Assembly (NCBI RefSeq): GCF_009728485.1
Contig: NZ_VVIQ01000013.1
Coordinates: forward strand, 1 to 64,000
DNA from: Prevotella vespertina
GTDB taxonomy: Bacteria; Bacteroidota; Bacteroidia; Bacteroidales; Bacteroidaceae
Length of the DNA: 64,000 bases
Direction: 5' to 3'
This document shows, piece after piece, positions 1 through 6,712 of this stretch. Position numbers and translations under genes: made by a program. The notes under the pieces are model-generated. The model was given only the letters and a program-made list of their open reading frames with translations. It was not told where the DNA came from and ran no database searches. How positions within the stretch are numbered: position 1 is the first letter of the stretch; each line of letters opens with the position of its first letter.

Positions 1-290
1 CTATAGTTTCCCTATCCTGTAGGCTGGTTCTTCCTTTTGACAACAAAGGTAATGAATCAACCTTGCTTCCTAAAGGGGATTATACCCTGTTTAAGTTTCT
101 TGCTGCAAACTTAGAGTCCTTCTGTCTAAAAAACCTGTTCTTCTGTCATAAAAACGGATTTTCAATGCCCTAGATATTCGTTTTCAATGCTCCAGCTGTG
201 CGCTATCTTTAAACATAAACATTCTATTATATATTTATATAAACGGCGACAAAAAAGTGTAAAGTTTAATTATTTTCAATAAACTCCGTA

Positions 291-629
291 TCTGTCGCAT
301 TCTTACTCATGCTTGTTAGGGTATCAACTTACTAATCTGTCGCACATAACTACATGTCACTGATAACGTGAGAGTTGCACGTTTGGATTATTAAAGATAA
401 TCCATTTCATAAAAGAAGAAACCGAGCTTGAAAAGAGATAAATGTTCGCTATAATCGAGATAATGTAAACAAAAAGGAAAGAAAAGCACTACAAACTACT
501 AATTTGTCGCCCTCTTCCTCCCTTTCTGTCGCCCTCTTTCAAAATAACCTCCCCTTTTGTCGCAAAGAGCCTACCAATTTGTCGCATGGAAGTTCCCCTT
601 TGGTCGGTCGAAACTTACGTATTTGTCGG
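291..629 (+). repeat. Iterated TTTGTCGC-like motif
   Basis: The octamer T(T/C)TGTCGC recurs at about 291-298, 336-343, 503-510, 525-532, 556-563 and 578-585. A one-base variant (TTTGTCGG) lies at 622-629, and an inverted copy at about 246-253. Several copies are preceded by CTA(A/C)(T/C)AA or a similar string. Seven direct copies in 340 bp of AT-rich DNA is well above chance for an 8-mer with two CG-containing positions. The role is unknown; protein-binding iterons or decay of a longer tandem repeat are the obvious options. Confidence 0.55.
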
Positions 630-719
630 CTATTACCAGCGTAAGGCTTTAAGAATCAACACGATACATAGGCGTAATAAAGTCTACTAATTAGACTACT
701 ATTGACCATCTATCCCGAG

Positions 720-895
720 ACAATTTACGTTTTCTTGTGTAATTATTGATTGTCAATACAAAGACAATTTACGTTTTCTTGTGTTATTATTGATTGTCAA
801 TACAAAGTCAGTTTACCTTTTCTTGTGTAATTATCGATTGTCAATACAAAGCTAGGTTACGTTTTCTAGTGTTACTATCGACCATCTATTGCAAA
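720..895 (+). repeat. 44-bp tandem repeat, four copies plus partial flanks
   Basis: Units of exactly 44 bp start at 720, 764, 808 and 852. The first two differ at very few positions; the third and fourth diverge progressively. Each unit carries TTACGTTTTCTTGTG near its left part and (in the first three) GATTGTCAATACAAAG at its right end. The fourth unit ends in a GACCATCTAT variant that also occurs just before the first unit (around 704-713), and the left half of a fifth unit follows at 896. There are no unique spacers, so this is not a CRISPR array. Confidence 0.85.
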
Positions 896-963
896 ATAGC
901 TTACGTTTTTTTAGTGCGTATGCAACTCACTGGAGTAGGGGAGCAAGGTATTAGAAACGATAC

Positions 964-1000
964 AGCCTGCGAACACCAGAGTACTGGTTGTCCGCAGGCT
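964..1000 (-). terminator. Hairpin after the smalltalk gene
   Basis: AGCCTGCG at 964-971 pairs with CGCAGGCT at 993-1000, and the inner CCAG/CTGG extends the stem over an AGTA loop with a small mismatch. It lies 20 bp beyond the stop of the leftward 31-residue gene. The T-run on the minus strand after it is weak, so terminator is the likely but not certain reading. Confidence 0.5.
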
Positions 1001-1020
1001 GCGTTATAGAAGTAGGCTAA

Positions 1021-1116
1021 TTACCTACAAGACGTTACACCCAAAGTGGTGGCAATAGCGGTGATGATGGTCACAGCTAGTTGGAGAATTGTTCTCCATG
1101 TAGATGGTTTGATCAT
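1021..1116 (-). CDS. Smalltalk family mini-protein (31 aa)
   Basis: The 31-residue product begins MIKPSTWRTILQ and ends TAIATTLGVTSCR. This matches what I recall of the 'smalltalk' family of Bacteroidetes: about 30 residues, a polar start with a conserved Trp, then one hydrophobic segment rich in Thr/Ile/Ala ending in GVTSC. The hydrophobic stretch (about residues 10-29) is long enough to cross or insert in the inner membrane. No function is established for the family. It lies 64 bp downstream of the HU-like gene on the same strand, the usual family neighbourhood, so it is probably the last gene of the M15 peptidase-HU transcript. The gene is very short; the call rests on the family signature and gene order. 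Confidence 0.85.
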   Translation of the reverse strand: MIKPSTWRTILQLAVTIITAIATTLGVTSCR

Positions 1117-1180
1117 GATTATACGACTTTAATAATGAAAAAATTAGTACTTAACTCTCTTCTTGCCAATAGACATTCTA

Positions 1181-1681
1181 TTATCCAGCAGATATTGGTC
1201 CATGTTCCTCAGAGCCCTCAGATGAAGCGGGATCGGAGCCTTTCTTGCCCCCTTTCTTCTTAGTGGAACCCTTATAAATAAGCGATTCCTGCACCTTTAA
1301 GCCCGTCAATAAGAGAGGTGTGCGACGTCGGTCTGCCCCAACGCTAACGGCTGGTGTGAAGATAACATGAGGTCGGGAGATGTGCTTTTGGACGTTAAAA
1401 TCCTTGACATTCGTCACCCCTTGCGAGTGAATTCCTACTCGGAACGTACCCAAACTATCGAGTTTCACACGCTTACCCTCACGCAGTGCGTAGTTCATCT
1501 CGCCCACTAGTGCAGTGATGACAGCAATCACATCCGAGTGAGTCACCGTACAGGAATTGTTGATGCGATTGGCTAACTCCTTCATATCCACTAGTTCGGG
1601 AGAGAAGGCGCGGGCGTACCATGCACCCTTGTGCTTACTGTTTGTGCGGTTGTCTTGATACAAACGATACTTAATAGACAT
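1181..1681 (-). CDS. HU-like DNA-binding protein with basic tail
   Basis: The 166-residue protein looks like the long HU/IHF-fold proteins common in Bacteroidetes. The stretch ELANRINNSCTVTHSDVIAV followed by an amphipathic helix and LDSLGTFRVGIHS is typical of this subfamily, in which a diverged N-terminal segment (SIKYRLYQDNRTNSKHKGAW) precedes the HU fold. It is longer than classical HU (about 90 residues). The C-terminal tail after about residue 135 is low-complexity (KKKGGKKGSD, then Ser/Glu-rich) and probably disordered. It would bind DNA as a dimer in the nucleoid. It lies 113 bp downstream of the M15 peptidase and upstream of the smalltalk gene, all leftward, so the three are probably cotranscribed. 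Confidence 0.85.
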   Translation of the reverse strand: MSIKYRLYQDNRTNSKHKGAWYARAFSPELVDMKELANRINNSCTVTHSDVIAVITALVGEMNYALREGKRVKLDSLGTFRVGIHSQGVTNVKDFNVQKHISRPHVIFTPAVSVGADRRRTPLLLTGLKVQESLIYKGSTKKKGGKKGSDPASSEGSEEHGPISAG

Positions 1682-1794
1682 AGTTTTAATGATTTAAAAA
1701 GTGAATAATTAATGATGTAAATAACAAATGATTGAAAATGTAAATATATAAAGATATAATACTATAAAAGCGTACTTTTGATTCATTCGAAGCC

Positions 1795-2283
1795 TTATCT
1801 GTGATTGATAAACTTGTGTCGATTCACCCCAGAGCGTTTGTAACTGACGTGTATCCAACGCTTTACAGGTTGGTTGACAGGTTCCAGAATGATTTGATCA
1901 AAGTTCGTTTTGAGCAACACACGGATATATTTATCCCTTATTTCGGGCGTTGTGAAATGTATATCAGCAGCCTCCCCTCGCAGGTGTTGTGAGTTAGCTA
2001 CGCCTCCAACAGCCGCGTTGAGTTGTTGACAGCGGTATCCGCTCGTGATAATCACTCGTCCTACTTGTTGTCTGAGAGGTTCTAACACATTCACAGCCAA
2101 TGCCTTTAAGTTCTCTATGACATCGTCATACGAAGGTTCAAAAGGCGATGGATTCTTCCCCGGCATATTATCAATATTTAATTGAATAGCCGTTCCCGAT
2201 CGCAACATCTCACCGAGTGTGAAGTGGGGAGAAAGGCGTTGCTCGAGGTCAACGGGGGTTGGATTTCGATTCTTTACATTCAT
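1795..2283 (-). CDS. M15-family D-Ala-D-Ala carboxypeptidase-like peptidase
   Basis: This 162-residue protein matches the small peptidase M15A domain of Bacteroidetes. ITSGYRCQQLNAAVGG is followed by SQHLRGEAADIHF, giving the zinc ligands His (SQH) and Asp (AAD). The third ligand is the His of WIHVSY near the C-terminus. The family cuts peptide bridges of peptidoglycan and is also common in phage lysis and tail modules. There is no obvious signal peptide, so delivery to the wall is unclear. Its position upstream of HU and smalltalk genes is a recurrent Bacteroidetes arrangement. A minus-strand promoter (TTGC, 19 bp, TACCTTTG) lies at 2343-2373, about 60 bp before the start. Confidence 0.85.
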   Translation of the reverse strand: MNVKNRNPTPVDLEQRLSPHFTLGEMLRSGTAIQLNIDNMPGKNPSPFEPSYDDVIENLKALAVNVLEPLRQQVGRVIITSGYRCQQLNAAVGGVANSQHLRGEAADIHFTTPEIRDKYIRVLLKTNFDQIILEPVNQPVKRWIHVSYKRSGVNRHKFINHR

Positions 2284-2342
2284 GTACTTATATATTTATA
2301 TTATAACTTGTTTATGTGAACAGATACTTTCTGAACACATTG

Positions 2343-2373
2343 CAAAGGTACAATTCAAAGCGAGGGAAAGCAA
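2343..2373 (-). promoter_or_regulatory. Promoter for M15-HU-smalltalk operon
   Basis: On the minus strand TTGC (2370-2373) is separated by 19 bp from TACCTTTG (2343-2350), an excellent match to the Bacteroidetes -33/-7 consensus. The leader to the M15 start would be about 55 nt. Confidence 0.7.
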
Positions 2374-2404
2374 GTAAGAGCTACATAGGGATGTTAGTAG
2401 AGTT

Positions 2405-2590
2405 ATTGGAGGGTGTTAGGTGGATTGAAGGAAACGCCCTTCTTGCTTGAAAGAGAGCCTCTCTTGGCATGAAGGAAACGCCCTTTTAGGGGGGAAGAAA
2501 GCGTCTCTTTCTAACGCCATCAGCACCGCCTCCTTTCTTCCCTGCCTATTCGAGGAGGAAAGAGAGCCTATCGGCAGTTCTTCACGATAG
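2405..2590. repeat. Degenerate copies of the ACGCCCTT dispersed repeat
   Basis: GGAAACGCCCTT occurs twice (near 2428 and 2473), with AGAGCCTCTCTT between. These are fragments of the same hairpin repeat family found between many genes of this window. A 92-codon minus-strand open frame across 2416-2694 translates this repeat material and is rejected as a gene. Confidence 0.6.
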
Positions 2591-2656
2591 GGCTGATTTG
2601 GATGAAAGGAATCTGTCAAATAAATACCATGACATCGTGTTATTTCGTCTGAATAG

Positions 2657-2674
2657 ATACCTACTAGTAGGTAT
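2657..2674. promoter_or_regulatory. Perfect 18-bp palindrome upstream of feoB
   Basis: ATACCTACTAGTAGGTAT is a perfect two-fold symmetric site, ending 48 bp before the TACCTTTG box of feoB. Its position suits an operator for a dimeric metal-dependent regulator of iron uptake. It does not obviously match the textbook Fur or DtxR consensus. Confidence 0.5.
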
Positions 2675-2722
2675 TTACTACTTAGAAGCGCCAATAACCA
2701 GCGTCTTATCAGTTTTTTTCAC

Positions 2723-2730
2723 TACCTTTG
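2723..2730 (+). promoter_or_regulatory. -7 box of the feoB promoter
   Basis: TACCTTTG followed by CA is the standard Bacteroidetes -7 element. The -33 side is poor, which fits a promoter that needs an activator or is regulated. The leader to the feoB ATG is about 80 nt. Confidence 0.55.
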
Positions 2731-2816
2731 CATATTGTGTTAGGAGCGTTAGAAGGAGAACGAATACGTATTACTTTTGATGCACCTAATCGAACAATGC
2801 AAATAAAGGAATAGAT

Positions 2817-5300
2817 ATGAAACTATCATCATTACAAACGGGTGAGGTCGGAATCATCGTTAAGGTGTCCGGACATGGCGGTTTCCGTAAGCGCATAATA
2901 GAGATGGGCTTTATCGAAGGAAAGCAAGTGGAGGTGCTTTTGAATGCGCCACTTCGTGACCCAGTGAAGTATAAGATTATGGGATATGAGGTCAGTTTGC
3001 GACATAGCGAGGCTGACCAAATAGAGGTTGTGCACCTTGATGAGGTGCAAAAAGGCGATTCCCAGGACAAGAAACAGAACCTGAATACGGCTACAATGGC
3101 GGATCCGCATGATAAAGAAGACCATGCCTTGATGCCTTCGGAACCATCGGAAGAGTCGAAACGACGCGCTAAGACTATCAATGTAGCACTCGTTGGCAAC
3201 CCTAACTGTGGGAAGACTTCCTTGTTCAACTTCGCTTCTGGAGCGCATGAAAGGGTGGGTAACTACTCCGGAGTGACCGTAGATGCGAAGGTGGGACGTG
3301 CTGAGTATGAAGGATATGAGTTCCATCTTGTCGACTTACCAGGCACTTATAGCCTGTCAGCATATAGTCCTGAGGAGCTATATGTGCGTAAACAGTTGGT
3401 CGAGGAGACGCCCGATATCGTCATCAACGTCATCGATGCGTCCAATTTGGAGCGTAACCTTTACCTCACCACACAGCTCATTGACATGCACGTGCGCATG
3501 GTCTGCGCCTTAAATATGTATGATGAGACCGAAGAAAGGGGCGACCATATTGATTACGAGAAGTTATCTGAACTCTTCGGAACGCCTATGGTGCCCACAG
3601 TCTTTACCTCTGGACGTGGTGTGAAAGAGCTTTTTCATCAGGTGATAGCCGTCTATGAGGGCAAAGAAGATGAGAGTTTACAGTTCAGACACATCCATAT
3701 TAACCACGGACATGAGATAGAACAGGGTATAAGAGATATTCAGGAACATTTGAAGAACTACCCTGATTTGCGTCAGCAATACTCTACCCGCTATCTAGCT
3801 ATCAAACTCCTTGAAGGCGATAAGGATGTGGAACGACTCATCCAACCGCTTGGCGATTCCCTAGAAATATTCCAGCACCGTGACAGAGCAGCGCAACGTG
3901 TGAACGAAGAAACGCACAACGATTGCGAAACAGCCATCATGGACGCTAAATACGGGTTCATTCATGGAGCTTTGGAGGAGTCGGGTTATACCACAGGAGA
4001 TAAGAAAGACACCTATCACACAACCCATCTCATCGACAAGATACTAACGAATAAGTACTTAGGGTTCCCTATCTTCTTCTTAATCTTGCTCTTGATGTTC
4101 ACCGCAACATTCGTTATTGGACAGTACCCAATGGACTGGATCGATGCAGGAGTAGCCTGGTTAGGCGACTTCATCAGCCAGAATATGCCTGACGGACCTG
4201 TTAAAGCGATGTTAGTAGAAGGAGTTATCGGTGGAGTTGGGGCTGTTATCGTGTTCTTACCACAGATTCTTATCCTCTACTTCTTCATCTCTTACATGGA
4301 AGATAGCGGTTACATGGCACGCGCGGCATTCATTATGGACCGCTTAATGCATAAGATGGGGCTGCATGGAAAGTCCTTCATTCCATTGATTATGGGCTTT
4401 GGCTGTAACGTACCAGCGGTGATGTCTACCCGAACCATTGAGAGTCAGCGCAGTAGACTCATAACAATGTTAATCCTTCCATTGATGAGTTGTTCGGCAA
4501 GACTACCTATTTATGTTATGATAACAGGTTCGTTCTTTGCCCTTAAATATCGGTCATTAGCTATGCTGTCACTCTATGTCATCGGTGTGTTAATGGCTAT
4601 TGTAATGAGTCGATTGTTCTCTGCCTTCGTTGTAAAAGGCGAAGATACGCCCTTCGTGATGGAGCTTCCTCCTTATCGATTCCCTACTTGGAAGGCGATT
4701 GGAAGGCATACTTGGGAGAAGGGAAAGCAGTATTTGAAGAAGATGGGAGGCATTATCTTGGTCGCATCCATCATCGTTTGGGCACTCGGTTACTTCCCTC
4801 ATACGGATGATCCGAGCGTTTCCAATCAGCAACAACAGGAGCAGAGTTACATCGGAAGAGTAGGTCGTGCGGTCGAACCAGTGTTCCGTCCGATGGGATT
4901 CAACTGGAAGTTAGATGTCGGACTGTTGGCTGGTGTGGGTGCAAAAGAGATTGTTGCCTCCACGATGGGAGTGCTTTATTCTAACGACGATAGCTTTAAG
5001 GACGATAGTAACTTCAGTTCCGAATCAGGGAAGTATGTGAAGTTACACGAACTGATAACGCAAGATGTAGCGCAATTACATGGTATTTCTTATGAGAAAG
5101 CACAGCCAATAGCAACGCTGACAGCCTTCTGCTTCCTCCTTTTTGTGCTGCTTTATTTCCCTTGCATAGCCACGATTGCAGCGATAAAAGGCGAGACGGG
5201 CAGTTGGGGATGGGCTCTTTTCGCAGCCAGTTACACCACAGCTCTGGCGTGGGTGGTCAGTGCGGTGGTCTTCCAAATAGGCTGTTTATTTATAGGATAA
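2817..5300 (+). CDS. feoB: Ferrous iron transporter FeoB with fused FeoA domain
   Basis: The 827-residue protein imports Fe2+ across the inner membrane. Residues 1 to about 75 are a FeoA-like SH3 domain (start MKLSSLQTGEVGIIVKV, then HGGFRKRIIEMGF), joined by a charged linker to the cytosolic G domain. G1 is GNPNCGKT at 127-134, G3 is DLPG, G4 is NMYD. The C-terminal half is membrane-embedded, with the family signature GFGCNVPAVMSTRTIE and two gate regions. The FeoA-FeoB fusion is usual in Bacteroidetes, and no separate feoA or feoC is present. It is a single-gene unit: promoter at 2723, terminator at 5336. The palindrome at 2657 may be its iron-responsive operator. Confidence 0.96.
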   Translation: MKLSSLQTGEVGIIVKVSGHGGFRKRIIEMGFIEGKQVEVLLNAPLRDPVKYKIMGYEVSLRHSEADQIEVVHLDEVQKGDSQDKKQNLNTATMADPHDKEDHALMPSEPSEESKRRAKTINVALVGNPNCGKTSLFNFASGAHERVGNYSGVTVDAKVGRAEYEGYEFHLVDLPGTYSLSAYSPEELYVRKQLVEETPDIVINVIDASNLERNLYLTTQLIDMHVRMVCALNMYDETEERGDHIDYEKLSELFGTPMVPTVFTSGRGVKELFHQVIAVYEGKEDESLQFRHIHINHGHEIEQGIRDIQEHLKNYPDLRQQYSTRYLAIKLLEGDKDVERLIQPLGDSLEIFQHRDRAAQRVNEETHNDCETAIMDAKYGFIHGALEESGYTTGDKKDTYHTTHLIDKILTNKYLGFPIFFLILLLMFTATFVIGQYPMDWIDAGVAWLGDFISQNMPDGPVKAMLVEGVIGGVGAVIVFLPQILILYFFISYMEDSGYMARAAFIMDRLMHKMGLHGKSFIPLIMGFGCNVPAVMSTRTIESQRSRLITMLILPLMSCSARLPIYVMITGSFFALKYRSLAMLSLYVIGVLMAIVMSRLFSAFVVKGEDTPFVMELPPYRFPTWKAIGRHTWEKGKQYLKKMGGIILVASIIVWALGYFPHTDDPSVSNQQQQEQSYIGRVGRAVEPVFRPMGFNWKLDVGLLAGVGAKEIVASTMGVLYSNDDSFKDDSNFSSESGKYVKLHELITQDVAQLHGISYEKAQPIATLTAFCFLLFVLLYFPCIATIAAIKGETGSWGWALFAASYTTALAWVVSAVVFQIGCLFIG

Positions 5301-5335
5301 GGTATAGAAAAGAACCTTGCAAGCTCTTAGAAATA

Positions 5336-5386
5336 AAAAAGCTAGTTGTCTTAGGAATCTTAAGGCAACTAGCTTTTCTCTTTTCT
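5336..5386 (+). terminator. feoB terminator
   Basis: AAAGCTAGTTGTCTTA pairs with TAAGGCAACTAGCTTT over a 7-nt loop (one G-U pair), and a T-rich tail follows. This is a strong intrinsic terminator about 40 bp after the feoB stop; with the A-run on its left it may also work on the minus strand. Confidence 0.85.
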
Positions 5387-5549
5387 CGAGTGTTACTAAC
5401 CTCACAATATCGCCCCAATTCCTTTTGACAACCAGCTTTCCCGAATTCCTTTGAAACCCTGGTAGCACCAGAGGTAATCATCCTTCTGTTTTTGAGAATA
5501 CACCTAATAATATAAATCAAATTGCACTTCAACGTTCTTCATAAGCCCT

Positions 5550-5777
5550 ATAAAAAAAAGAAAACGGCAGAGCTTCCGCTCTTCCGTTACCTCCGAATAA
5601 CCATCGTCTCACGACGTTGATGTTTCTACAATCTTTACCTAAAATATAACTAAAAACCTAAATCTATTACTAACCTAAACAAATCTTCTTATTCAAATTG
5701 TAATCCTGAGCAATCTTATGTACCTACAAAGATACTAAGACCTCATTGGTAATTAGATACGTATTGTATCTTGATTA
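5550..5777 (-). ncRNA. Candidate structured small RNA, about 225 nt
   Basis: On the minus strand a near-perfect promoter (TTTG at 5810-5813, 19 bp, TACCTTTG at 5783-5790) is followed about 200 bp later by a strong intrinsic terminator: AACGGAAGAGC, GGAA loop, GCTCTGCCGTT (5563-5588), then a T-rich run. Just before it lies another small hairpin with a GTGA loop, CGTC-GTGA-GACG, and a GTTA/TAAC stem. No open frame with a start fits between. The unit therefore looks like a stand-alone noncoding RNA. I do not recognise the family; a 6S-type RNA or trans-acting small RNA are possibilities. Transcript ends are estimates. Confidence 0.6.
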
Positions 5778-5782
5778 CGATG

Positions 5783-5813
5783 CAAAGGTACACCCTTTTT
5801 TTGAAGTGACAAA
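5783..5813 (-). promoter_or_regulatory. Promoter of the candidate small RNA
   Basis: TTTG, 19 bp, TACCTTTGCA on the minus strand is among the best promoter matches in the window, yet no leftward protein gene lies within 2.9 kb downstream. Confidence 0.7.
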
Positions 5814-5939
5814 CGTTTCGAGGGTTATTTTTCATCGACTGTGATGTTTCTTGATGTATATCAATTATAAAGCGTAATATTATCTATTCTTATTATTAAA
5901 GGTTATAAGAAAAGGTGAGAAAGATGTGTTCTGATAGTA

Positions 5940-6300
5940 AGGGGAAGCCTCACCCCCAACCCAACTACAGCCTCACCCCCGTCCCCTCTCCGAATGGAGA
6001 GGGGAGTGAAGACTGCTAGTAGGATGGGAGAGGATGATTAGTGGGAATAGAGGTAATCATATTCTAAAATTAAAGGAACGCCCTTCTAGATTGCAGAAGG
6101 GCGTTTCTTCGTTATGAAAAGAGCCTTTCTTCAATTTGACAAGACGCCCCCTTTATTTGCAAACAATAGTTTTCACTCCCCTCTCCATTCGGAGAGGGGA
6201 TGGGGGAGAGGCTTTCCTTCATCTGCAAACAATGGTTTTCACGCCCCTCTCCATTCGGAGAGGGGACGGGGGTGAGGCTGTAGATAGGCTGTGGATAGGC
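5940..6300. repeat. Dispersed hairpin repeat cluster
   Basis: Three copies of the GC-rich inverted repeat CCCCTCTCC-nnnn-GGAGAGGGG lie at 5983-6004, 6178-6199 and 6244-6265, in both orientations. Between them is the second hairpin type, AACGCCCTTCT...AGAAGGGCGTT (about 6074-6106). The copies are linked by conserved strings such as TTTGCAAACAATAGTTTTCACT. This composite recurs at 17.7, 20.2, 28.4, 41.1, 45.7 and 58.0 kb. Confidence 0.85.
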
Positions 6301-6712
6301 TTTAGTTAGTTCGTAGTGCAGTCCCTCTTTGATAATAACAAAGTGTTAATTAATGCGTGTTTTATTTACATTTTTTATATTGTAAGCACCTTTTTCGCTG
6401 TATAAAATATGTATTTTTAGATTATAAATAATGATACTTACAACAAAATAAAGGCTGAATTGTAATTTTTTATATCAATTACTTGCTTTTTTTCTATTTA
6501 TTCTCTAAATTTGTCATCGAGCCTACTTGCAATGCACGTAAGGTTCTAAACTATAATAATTATCAACTAATAACATTTGAAGAAGGCGAAAGCCATAAAC
6601 GAAGAGACTTAATTCTATACTTAAAATAACTATGCGAAGCGTTACTGCTGAGCGACGTTTTTAATAGTATAATATCACTATTTTCAATTCAGTTAAATCA
6701 AAAACGAGATCT
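6301..6712 (+). promoter_or_regulatory. SusC operon promoter and long leader
   Basis: TTGC (6484-6487) and TAAATTTG (6506-6513), 18 bp apart, form the promoter. The leader is about 195 nt, long enough for post-transcriptional control. It contains GGC-GAAA-GCC and a GCG-rich segment followed by TTTTTAATAG near 6638-6666. I recognise no known riboswitch. 6301-6480 shows nothing else notable. Confidence 0.6.

Larger units (their letters stand above)
1..1020. other. Gene-free AT-rich stretch with repeats
   Basis: I see no convincing protein gene here. The stretch holds a recurring TTTGTCGC/TCTGTCGC motif (about 245-630), a 44-bp tandem repeat (720-895) and a strong hairpin (964-1000) that probably ends the leftward HU/smalltalk transcript. 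A minus-strand TACCTTTG box at 44-51 could serve a leftward gene outside the window. Around 110-160 there is a short degenerate match to the TGTC-rich repeat seen at 45.5-46.1 kb and 58.2-58.4 kb. A 71-codon open frame over 794-1009 is built largely from the tandem repeat and is not believed. Confidence 0.7.

Noticed and set aside
720..905. 44-bp tandem array considered as CRISPR
   Set aside because: Units are contiguous and similar over their whole length; there are no unique spacers and no cas genes.
1181..2373. M15 peptidase and HU as part of a prophage
   Set aside because: No phage structural, terminase or integrase genes are near, and this trio is common in Bacteroidetes chromosomes outside phages.
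2416..2694. 92-codon minus-strand open frame upstream of feoB
   Set aside because: It translates fragments of the dispersed ACGCCCTT/AGAGCC repeat and overlaps the feoB upstream palindrome; there is no promoter or ribosome site.
2786..3326. Two long minus-strand open frames opposite feoB
   Set aside because: They are antisense shadows of the FeoA and G-domain coding sequence; no promoter or family resemblance.
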